DNA from: DATAEG01 sp036258135
Lineage (GTDB): Bacteria > Actinomycetota > Actinomycetes > Mycobacteriales > Jatrophihabitantaceae
Assembly: GCA_036258135.1 (NCBI GenBank)
Contig: DATAEG010000165.1
Location: 1-25,876, forward strand
Reading direction: 5' to 3'
Length of the DNA: 25,876 nt
The notes under the pieces are model-generated. The model saw nothing but the letters and a program-made list of their open reading frames with translations, had not been told where the DNA came from and did no database searches. Shown one piece after another: positions 5,675-12,952 of the stretch; the first letter of the stretch is position 1; the number at the start of each line of letters is the position of its first letter. A program made the translations under genes and the position numbers.

Positions 5675-7990
5675 ATGTCTCGGCATGTCATGGCTGCCGC
5701 GCCTGCTATTTCGAGCGGCGAGAAGGGCGTCGTCGTGGTGATCGCCTTGATCGCCATCGCCGCCCTCACCTTCGCCTACCTCCTGGCCCGGGAGGTGCTG
5801 GCCGCCGATCAGGGCACGTCGAAGATGCGCGACATCGCCACCGCCATCCAGGAAGGCGCGGCCGCGTACCTGAACCGGCAGTTCCGCACCCTCGCGATGT
5901 TCTCCGTGCTCGTGTTCCTTGTGCTGCTGGTCCTACCCGTGAACCACGGTGGTTTCAGCGTGCAGTTCGGACGGGCGCTGTTCTTCATCGTCGGCGCCGT
6001 CTTCTCCGCGACGGTCGGCTATATCGGCATGACGTTGGCGACGCGCGCAAACGTGCGGGTGGCCGCCGCGGCGCGCAGCGGTGGACGGCAGCGCGGGTTC
6101 CACATTGCGTTCCGCACCGGCGGCATCTGCGGGATGCTCACCGTCGGGCTCGGTCTGTTCGGCGCCAGCGTCGTGCTGTTCCTGTACAACCAAAACGCGC
6201 CGACGGTGCTCGAGGGGTTCGGCTTCGGCGGTGCCCTGCTCGCCATGTTCATGCGTGTCGGCGGTGGCATTTTCACCAAGGCGGCTGACGTCGGCGCCGA
6301 CCTCGTCGGCAAGGTCGAAGCTGGTATACCCGAGGACGACCCGCGCAACGCCGCCACCATCGCCGACAACGTCGGCGACAACGTGGGCGACTGCGCCGGC
6401 ATGGCCGCGGACCTCTTCGAGTCCTACGCGGTCACGCTGGTGGCCGCGCTGATCCTGGGGCAGACGGCGTTCGGTGCCAAGGGCCTGTTGCTGCCGCTGC
6501 TCATCGGAGCCATCGGCATCGTCAGCTCGATCGTCGGCATCCTGACCACGAACCTGCGCGTTGGCGACCGCAACGGTCTAGTCGCGATCAACCGCGGCTT
6601 CTTCATCTCCGCCGCTGTGTCCCTCGTCCTCGTGGTGATCGCGGCCACGGTGTTCCTGCCCAGCTCCTTCGACGAACTGAAGGGCCACGTCGAGGGCGCC
6701 ACTGGCAACCCGATCGTGATCGCCATCGCGGCCGTCGCCATCGGCATCGTGCTCGCGGTCCTCATCCAGCAGCTGACCGGTTATTTCACCGACACCGTGC
6801 GCCGGCCGGTGCGCGACGTGGCCACCACCTCCCTGACCGGTCCCGCCACGGTGATCCTCGCTGGCGTCTCCCTCGGCCTCGAGTCGGCCGTGTACTCCGC
6901 GGTCCTTATCGCCACCGCAGTGTTCGGGGCGTTCCTGCTCGGCGGTGGCAGCACGTTCGTGGCGCTCTATGCGGTGGCGCTGGCCGGCTGCGGTCTGCTC
7001 ACGACGGCCGGAGTAATTGTGTCGATGGACACCTTCGGCCCCGTGAGTGACAACGCGCAGGGCATCGCCGAGATGAGCGGCGAGATCGACGAGAACGGCG
7101 CCCAGGTGCTCACCGATCTGGACGCTGTCGGCAACACCACCAAGGCCATCACCAAGGGCATCGCCATCGCGACCGCGGTACTGGCCGCCACCGCGCTTTT
7201 CGGGTCGTTCAACAAGGCCTGGCAGGATGCGGTAGTCGAGGCCACCCCGGTCGGCCACATCGGCAAGCTGACCGAGCTGTCGTTCACGCTCAACCTGTCA
7301 CAGCCGAACAACCTGGTCGGCGTGATCGTCGGCGCCTCGGTCGTCTTCCTGTTCTCGGGCCTGGCCATCAGCGCCGTCGGTCGCGCGGCGGGCCGGGTCG
7401 TGTTCGAGGTCCGTGAGCAGTTCCGCAGCCACCCGGGGATCATGGACTTCTCCGAGCGGCCGGACTACAGCCGTGTCGTCGACATCTGCACCCGGGACTC
7501 GCTGCGCGAGCTGGCCACGCCTGGCCTGCTGGCGCTCCTGGCCCCGATCTTCGTCGGCTTCGCCCTGGGCATCGCCCCGCTGGCCGGCTATCTTGCCGGC
7601 GCCATCAGCGCCGGCGTCCTGATGGCGATCTTCCTCGCCAACTCCGGCGGCGCATGGGACAACGCGAAGAAGATGGTCGAGGACGGCATCTACGGCGGCA
7701 AGGGCAGCGACGCGCACGCTGCCACCGTCATCGGCGACACCGTCGGCGATCCGTTCAAGGACACCGCCGGCCCGGCGATCAACCCGTTGATCAAGGTCAT
7801 GAACCTGGTCGCGGTCCTGGTGGCGCCCGCCGTCGTCAAGCTGACGCTCGGCGAGCATGCCTCCGGTCCGCTCCGCGCGCTCATCGCCATCGTCGGCTTC
7901 GCCATCATCGCCGCGGCCGTGATCGTCTCCAAGCGACGGCACGTTTCCATGGGTGACACCGCGCCCGCTCCGGAGGTGCGCGCCCGGTAA
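5675..7990 (+). CDS. hppA: Membrane-bound proton-translocating pyrophosphatase, K+-independent type
   Basis: The 771-residue polytopic membrane enzyme couples hydrolysis of pyrophosphate to proton transport. The signature DVGADLVGKVE lies at 205-215, followed by DDPRNAATIADNVGDNVGDCAG with its acidic Mg-pyrophosphate-binding residues. The third conserved block, GDTVGDPFKDTAGPAINP, is near the C-terminus. The segment GNTTKA (486-491) has Lys at the position that distinguishes K+-independent enzymes; K+-dependent members have Ala there. The family is often annotated 'sodium-translocating', but this residue points to a K+-independent H+ pump. ATG 5675 is preceded by GGGAG. The length is normal and all catalytic motifs are intact. 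Confidence 0.96.
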   Translation: MSRHVMAAAPAISSGEKGVVVVIALIAIAALTFAYLLAREVLAADQGTSKMRDIATAIQEGAAAYLNRQFRTLAMFSVLVFLVLLVLPVNHGGFSVQFGRALFFIVGAVFSATVGYIGMTLATRANVRVAAAARSGGRQRGFHIAFRTGGICGMLTVGLGLFGASVVLFLYNQNAPTVLEGFGFGGALLAMFMRVGGGIFTKAADVGADLVGKVEAGIPEDDPRNAATIADNVGDNVGDCAGMAADLFESYAVTLVAALILGQTAFGAKGLLLPLLIGAIGIVSSIVGILTTNLRVGDRNGLVAINRGFFISAAVSLVLVVIAATVFLPSSFDELKGHVEGATGNPIVIAIAAVAIGIVLAVLIQQLTGYFTDTVRRPVRDVATTSLTGPATVILAGVSLGLESAVYSAVLIATAVFGAFLLGGGSTFVALYAVALAGCGLLTTAGVIVSMDTFGPVSDNAQGIAEMSGEIDENGAQVLTDLDAVGNTTKAITKGIAIATAVLAATALFGSFNKAWQDAVVEATPVGHIGKLTELSFTLNLSQPNNLVGVIVGASVVFLFSGLAISAVGRAAGRVVFEVREQFRSHPGIMDFSERPDYSRVVDICTRDSLRELATPGLLALLAPIFVGFALGIAPLAGYLAGAISAGVLMAIFLANSGGAWDNAKKMVEDGIYGGKGSDAHAATVIGDTVGDPFKDTAGPAINPLIKVMNLVAVLVAPAVVKLTLGEHASGPLRALIAIVGFAIIAAAVIVSKRRHVSMGDTAPAPEVRAR

Positions 7991-8017
7991 CGGCCCAGCA
8001 GGTGCCACTCTGGCGCG

Positions 8018-8578
8018 GTGCAGTTCTCGCTGTTCGGTGCCGATGCCGCCGAGCCCGAGCGCGCCGACCTCGACGGCCTGATGTTCGGGCGCGCCCACTG
8101 GGTGCGTCGCGACGACACGGCGAGACTGTCTGTTCTCGTCATTCCGGGCTGGCGTGAAGCCGCGCTCATCGCCGAGTTCGCGCGGCGTGACCTAACCGGC
8201 GAGGCGGTCGACGCCGAGGGCGGCCTGCGCGCAGTCCGCACGCCGTTCCGCACCGATCTCCTGAGCCTGGCCGAGCGGTGGACCCGCGGGGCGGGCGTGT
8301 CGGTGCCCGCCGATCTGCGGCTCACCCCGGCGGGACTGCGGCTGTGGACGATCGCGTCGGGCGAGCCCGCCGAGCACGGCGGCTACCATCTGGCCACGCG
8401 GGACGCCGACTCGGCGCTGCATCGGCGCGCGGGCGGCGCCCTGGCCGCGCTCGGGATCACCGCGATCAGCGTCAGCCGGACGCCGGGTTGGCGGGTGGTC
8501 GGGCAGCGCCGTGTGACCCGACTGGCCGAGATCGTCGGCGAGCGCCCGGCCGGCGCCGGCCAGGACTGGCCCTTCTGA
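8018..8578 (+). CDS. Conserved actinobacterial protein of unknown function beside topA
   Basis: The 186-residue soluble protein (GTG start; VQFSLFGADAAEPERADLDGL) has no membrane segment, signal peptide or catalytic motif that I recognise. A gene of similar size and position precedes topA in mycobacteria (Rv3647c), and the N-terminal phrase 'QFSLFGA' looks family-like, but homology is inferred from position. It starts 27 bases after hppA and may be co-transcribed with it. The following 146-base gap carries the topA leader. Function unknown. Confidence 0.75.
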   Translation: MQFSLFGADAAEPERADLDGLMFGRAHWVRRDDTARLSVLVIPGWREAALIAEFARRDLTGEAVDAEGGLRAVRTPFRTDLLSLAERWTRGAGVSVPADLRLTPAGLRLWTIASGEPAEHGGYHLATRDADSALHRRAGGALAALGITAISVSRTPGWRVVGQRRVTRLAEIVGERPAGAGQDWPF

Positions 8579-8724
8579 CGCAACCGACGTCGGGGAAGAA
8601 GTGGCTGGCTTACCGGGTTGATCGTGGGATCAGCGTTAACCCGACGCTTGCCGGGGTGGGGTACCGTCCCGCAGCGGCATAGTGGTCCCGTACCCAGCGG
8701 GCACAGCGAAGGAACGGAGCAGGA

Positions 8725-11472
8725 GTGGCGGACAAGTCGTCCGGTGGCCACAGGTTGGTGATCGTCGAATCACCGGCGAAGGCCAAGACGATCAGCGGAT
8801 ACCTCGGCAAGGGGTACACCGTTGAGTCCTCGATCGGTCACATCCGCGACCTGCCGCGCAACGCCGCCGACGTACCCAAGCAGTTCAAGGCCGAGCCGTG
8901 GGCCCGCCTCGGTGTCAACACCGAGAACGACTTCGAGCCGCTGTATGTCGTGAGCCCCGACCGCAAGCAGCAGGTCAGCAAGCTCAAGTCCCTGGTCAAG
9001 GACGCCGACGAGCTGTACCTCGCCACCGACGAGGATCGCGAGGGGGAGGCCATCGCCTGGCATCTCGTCGAGACGCTGAAGCCGAAGGTTCCGGTGCGCC
9101 GGATGGTGTTCCACGAGATCACCCCGCAGGCGATCGCCCGCGCCGTCGACTCGCCGCGCGACATCGACGAGGCTCTCGTGGACGCGCAGGAGACCCGGCG
9201 CATCCTCGACCGCCTCTACGGCTATGAGGTCAGCCCGGTCCTCTGGAAGAAGGTGCTGCCGCGGCTGTCCGCCGGCCGCGTCCAGTCGGTGGCCACCCGC
9301 ATGGTCGTGGAGCGGGAACGGGCCCGGATGCGGTTCAGGTCCGCCGAGTACTGGGACGTCGAGGGCACCTTCTCACCCCGCGACAGCGCTCCGCATTCGC
9401 TCCGCGCTGCGGCGGGGGCCCCGAGCCGTGGTGCCGATTCTGGAGCGCAGGAGTTTACCGCCACGCTCGTCGCCGTCGACGATCAGCGGGTCGCCACCGG
9501 GCGGGACTTCGACGCCGAGACCGCCTTGGCGCCCGCTGACGTCTTGCACCTCGACGAGGCTGGTGCCCGCGGCCTGGCCGCCCGACTGGAGGGCCGGGAT
9601 TTCGAGGTCGGCCGCGTCGAGGAGAAGCCGTACCGGCGCCGCCCGTACGCACCGTTCATGACATCGACGCTTCAGCAGGAGGCCGGCCGCAAGTTCCGCT
9701 GGTCGTCGGCCAACACCATGCGCATCGCCCAGCGCCTGTACGAGAACGGCCACATCACCTACATGCGCACTGACTCGACGAACCTGTCACAGACGGCGTT
9801 GAGCGCGGCACGGGCGCAGGCCCGCGAGCTCTACGGCGACGCCTATGTGCCCGCCGAGCCGCGGGTGTACTCACGCAAGGTCAAGAACGCCCAGGAGGCG
9901 CACGAGGCGAGTCGTCCCGCCGGTGACACTTTCCACACGCCCGGCGAGCTGGCTCGGCAGCTGTCCGCCGAGGAATTTCGGCTGTACGAGCTGATCTGGC
10001 AGCGCACCCTCGCCTCCCAGATGAGCGACGCGGTGGGCACGAGCGTGTCCGTGCGGCTGCACGGCGAGTCGGTCGCCGGTGAGCGCGCCGAGTTCGCCAC
10101 ATCCGGACGCACGATCACGTTCCCGGGATTCCTCCGCGCGTACGTCGAGGACATCGACGACGAGGGCAAGGACAGCCGCGACGACATCGAGAAGCGGCTG
10201 CCCAAGCTCGAACGCGGGCAGGCCCTGGCCACACGCGGGTTCGCGGCCAACGGCCACAGCACCCAACCGCCGGCGCGCTATACCGAGGCGTCGCTGGTCA
10301 AGGCCATGGAGGAGCTGGGCATCGGGCGCCCGTCCACGTACGCGTCGATCATGCAGACGATCCAGGACCGCGGGTACGTCTGGAAGCGTGGCGCCGCGCT
10401 GATCCCGTCGTGGATCGCCTTCGCGGTCACCGGTCTTCTGGAGTCGTACTTCGCCCGGCTCGTGGACTACGGCTTCACCGCCAGCGTGGAGAACGATCTC
10501 GACTCCATCGCCGCCGGGGACATGAAACGTGTCCAGTGGCTGCGCCGCTTCTACTTCGGAGCCGAGGCCGGCGCCAACGTCGACCCGAGGCGGATCTCGG
10601 CTCAGGGCGGGCTGAAGCGGCTGATCGAGTCCCGGCTGGCCGAGATAGACGCGCGGGGCGTCAACTCGATCCCGCTCGGTCCGGAGCACGGGGACGTCGT
10701 GGTCCGGGTCGGCCGCTACGGACCGTACCTGCAGAAGGGCGATCCGGAGACCGGCCAGCGGGCATCGCTGCCTGAGGACTTGGCGCCGGACGAGCTCACG
10801 CCGGAGAAGGTCGCCGAGCTGTTGGCCGCGCCGTCCGGAGACCGGGTGCTCGGCACCGATCCCGACAGCAGTGAAGAGATCACCGTGCGCTCGGGCCGGT
10901 ACGGCCCGTACGTCACCGACGGCGAGCGGACCGCGTCGTTGTTCCAGGGCATGTCGCCCGAGACGGTCACTCTCGAGGACGCCGTGCGACTGCTTCAGCT
11001 GCCTCGGGTCGTCGGGTCCGACCCGGACGGGGTGGAGATCATCGCGCGCAACGGCCGCTACGGCCCGTACATCACGCGCGGCTCGGATTCGCGGTCGTTG
11101 GACGACGAGGAGTCCCTGTTCACGATCACGTTGGACCAGGCGCTCGACCTGCTGGCGCAGCCGAAGACCCGCGGTCGGCGCGGTGCCGCTGCTACGTCGT
11201 TGCGTGAGCTCGGTGCCGACCCGGTGACGGGCAAACCGATGGTGGTCCGCGAAGGTCGGTTCGGCCCGTACGTCACCGACGGCGAGATCAACGCGTCACT
11301 GCGCCGGGGTGACGACGTGGACTCCATAGGATCGGAGCGGGCCGCCGAATTGCTCGCCCAGCGCCGCACCGCTCCGAAGAAGGCACCCGACCGCCGCCCG
11401 GCCAAGAAGTCGGCAGCGAAGAAGGCGGCTCCCAAGAAGGCGGCTCCCAAGAATGCGAAGGCGGGCACCTGA
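8725..11472 (+). CDS. topA: DNA topoisomerase I
   Basis: The 915-residue type IA topoisomerase relaxes negative supercoils. TOPRIM residues are E15 (VIVESPAKAKT) and D102/D104/E106 (TDEDREGEA). The active-site Tyr is Y346 in HITYMRTDST, and the conserved AHEASRP and GIGRPSTY blocks follow. There are no Cys zinc fingers. Instead, four Gly-Arg-Tyr/Phe-Gly-Pro-Tyr repeats (such as RSGRYGPYVTDGERTASL) and a Lys/Ala tail (KKSAAKKAAPKKAAPK) form the C-terminus, as in other actinobacteria. The tail is encoded by a 15-bp tandem duplication at 11419-11448. The GTG start follows AAGGAACGGAG. The domain near residues 217-238 has an Ala/Ser/Arg-rich extension relative to the M. tuberculosis protein. Confidence 0.97.
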   Translation: MADKSSGGHRLVIVESPAKAKTISGYLGKGYTVESSIGHIRDLPRNAADVPKQFKAEPWARLGVNTENDFEPLYVVSPDRKQQVSKLKSLVKDADELYLATDEDREGEAIAWHLVETLKPKVPVRRMVFHEITPQAIARAVDSPRDIDEALVDAQETRRILDRLYGYEVSPVLWKKVLPRLSAGRVQSVATRMVVERERARMRFRSAEYWDVEGTFSPRDSAPHSLRAAAGAPSRGADSGAQEFTATLVAVDDQRVATGRDFDAETALAPADVLHLDEAGARGLAARLEGRDFEVGRVEEKPYRRRPYAPFMTSTLQQEAGRKFRWSSANTMRIAQRLYENGHITYMRTDSTNLSQTALSAARAQARELYGDAYVPAEPRVYSRKVKNAQEAHEASRPAGDTFHTPGELARQLSAEEFRLYELIWQRTLASQMSDAVGTSVSVRLHGESVAGERAEFATSGRTITFPGFLRAYVEDIDDEGKDSRDDIEKRLPKLERGQALATRGFAANGHSTQPPARYTEASLVKAMEELGIGRPSTYASIMQTIQDRGYVWKRGAALIPSWIAFAVTGLLESYFARLVDYGFTASVENDLDSIAAGDMKRVQWLRRFYFGAEAGANVDPRRISAQGGLKRLIESRLAEIDARGVNSIPLGPEHGDVVVRVGRYGPYLQKGDPETGQRASLPEDLAPDELTPEKVAELLAAPSGDRVLGTDPDSSEEITVRSGRYGPYVTDGERTASLFQGMSPETVTLEDAVRLLQLPRVVGSDPDGVEIIARNGRYGPYITRGSDSRSLDDEESLFTITLDQALDLLAQPKTRGRRGAAATSLRELGADPVTGKPMVVREGRFGPYVTDGEINASLRRGDDVDSIGSERAAELLAQRRTAPKKAPDRRPAKKSAAKKAAPKKAAPKNAKAGT

Positions 11473-11504
11473 GCGGCGGGGAGTGGGTCGCGGCGGCCGC
11501 GTCG

Positions 11505-11876
11505 TTGCTCGGAGCGGGCCTCGCATACCTGGGGGCGCGGCACGGCTCGCGTCCCGAGCAGCAGGCGGTCACCCAAAGTCGGCGCGACGAGTGGGGCCGC
11601 CGGTTCGCCGAGGCGTTGACGCTGCTGACCGACGAGAGTCCGCGCCAGCGGGCCATGGGTCGCGCGCTGATCGACGCCCTGCTCGACAGCGACCTGGCCC
11701 AAGCCGACGACCGCCGCATCGCCCAGCGGATGCTGGCCGCGGCCGCGCTCTCGGGTTGGCCGGAGGACGTGCCGCCGACGCGCCAGACGGGCGGGCAGAT
11801 CGTCAGCGCGGTAGACGACGTCGCCGTCGTGGAGGACGATAAGAGCGACGGGTCGGGTGTGCAGGAGGCGCGATGA
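11505..11876 (+). CDS. Small predicted membrane protein, unknown
   Basis: With the TTG start given, the product is 123 residues. The open frame continues upstream to the topA stop (SGGEWVAAAAS), and a CTG at 11469 overlapping the topA TGA is an alternative start, so the N-terminus is uncertain. The first about 20 residues are hydrophobic (LLGAGLAYLGA) and likely a membrane helix. A charged helical region follows (RRDEWGRRFAEALTLLTDES, then RAMGRALIDALLDSDLAQ), and an acidic C-terminal tail. It overlaps the next gene as ATGA. I do not recognise a named family; the pair looks like a co-translated two-gene unit reading on from topA. Confidence 0.65.
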   Translation: MLGAGLAYLGARHGSRPEQQAVTQSRRDEWGRRFAEALTLLTDESPRQRAMGRALIDALLDSDLAQADDRRIAQRMLAAAALSGWPEDVPPTRQTGGQIVSAVDDVAVVEDDKSDGSGVQEAR

Positions 11877-12031
11877 CCAGGGTCGTGCGGGTCACTCGGG
11901 ACCAGATCGAGTCGGCCCGGTTACTCATCAAGATCTCCGGCGGCGAGGACAAGGTCGACCCGGTCTTCGTCAAGATCGCGAACGCCCAGCCCGCGCAAGG
12001 CAACGGGGCCAACGGCAACAACGGGCCGTAG
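11873..12031 (+). CDS. 52-residue protein coupled to the preceding small membrane protein
   Basis: ATG at 11873 overlaps the previous stop as ATGA, and GCAGGAGGCG just upstream is a good ribosome-binding site, so the start is well supported despite the small size. The protein begins MTRVVRVTRDQIESARLLI, continues with KISGGEDKVDPVFVKIANAQ and ends in an Asn/Gly-rich tail. The first about 40 residues could form two short helices. No transmembrane segment. It ends only two bases before the stop of the convergent methyltransferase gene. Function unknown. Confidence 0.6.
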   Translation: MTRVVRVTRDQIESARLLIKISGGEDKVDPVFVKIANAQPAQGNGANGNNGP

Positions 12032-12033
12032 TC

Positions 12034-12804
12034 TTAGAGCTTGCGCCCAACGCAGAACAGCCGGCGGAACGGGAACGGCGTGCCGAACGGTCCGGCCGGG
12101 TAGGCGGCGCGCACCTGCCGGGCATAGGTGCCGGTGAACTCACGCGCGTCGTCCACGTCGAGCGCCGCCAGAATCGGGCGCAGGCCGGTGCCGCGGACCC
12201 ACTCCAGCACCGGGTCCGACCCGCTGAGCATGTGCAGGTACGTGGTCTCCCAGGCCAAGGCCTCCCATCCGCGTTCGAGCAGTACAGCGGCGTAGTCCGC
12301 CGGCTCGGCCACGGCGTCGTGGTGACGCAGCACGCCGTCGAGCTTCGCCGCCCACCGCGACGACTCGGCGAGCTCGCGCATCAGCACGTGCGACGGCGAC
12401 CGGAAGTTGCCCGGCACCTGCCAGCCGAACCATGCCCGAGACGGCAGCTCGTCCGCCCACCGTCTGATCAGGTCGAGGTGGTCGGGTACCCACTGGAGCA
12501 CGGCGTTGCTCACCAGGACATCCACGTCTGGGTCCGGTCGCCAGTCCCGTACGTCCCCCTCGGCGAAGGCGAGCCGGTCGGTGGCAAGACGGCGGGCCCG
12601 CTCGATCATGTCTGGCGAGGAGTCGAAGCCGAAGACCTGTGCTGACGGCCAGCGCCGCGACAACAACTCGGTGAGTTCGCCGCTGCCGCAGCCCGCGTCG
12701 ACCACCCGCCGAGGCTCGGCCGCGGCAATCTGGCTGGTCAGATCGACGAATGGACGGCTCCGTTGGTCGGCGAACTGAAGGTACTTCGACGGGTCCCAAT
12801 CCAC
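12034..12804 (-). CDS. tam: Trans-aconitate 2-methyltransferase
   Basis: The 256-residue class I SAM-dependent methyltransferase closely follows Tam. The N-terminus is VDWDPSKYLQFADQRSRPF; the SAM loop is VVDAGCGSGELTELL; an acidic loop FGFDSSPDMIERAR and the phrase DVLVSNAVLQWVPDH follow; the substrate-side blocks include FGWQVPGNFRSPSH and FPFRRLFCVGR. Tam methylates trans-aconitate, an inhibitor that arises from the citric-acid-cycle intermediate cis-aconitate. The GTG start is preceded by GAGAGG on the coding strand. It is convergent with the topA unit and divergent from the MFS-tmk gene; the 148-base gap 12805-12952 presumably holds both promoters, but no clear hexamer pair is visible. 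Confidence 0.9.
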   Translation of the reverse strand: MDWDPSKYLQFADQRSRPFVDLTSQIAAAEPRRVVDAGCGSGELTELLSRRWPSAQVFGFDSSPDMIERARRLATDRLAFAEGDVRDWRPDPDVDVLVSNAVLQWVPDHLDLIRRWADELPSRAWFGWQVPGNFRSPSHVLMRELAESSRWAAKLDGVLRHHDAVAEPADYAAVLLERGWEALAWETTYLHMLSGSDPVLEWVRGTGLRPILAALDVDDAREFTGTYARQVRAAYPAGPFGTPFPFRRLFCVGRKL

Positions 12805-12952
12805 CGGTCCATCCTCTCGTGACCGCCGGCTCACCGTCGGGAGAGCCGGGCAAGGAGTTCGCTGAGCACAGCGTCGGCGCTCGTGGATAAGGTGGGCGTA
12901 ACCGCACAGAGCAACCCGGCCAGCATCGACTCCAACCGACGCACTGCCCGGC

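Noticed and set aside
8614..8643. Imperfect hairpin CGGGTTGATC/GATC-AACCCG before topA considered as a terminator or leader structure.
   Set aside because: The 3' arm needs a six-base bulge and no T run follows; in this GC background it is not convincing.
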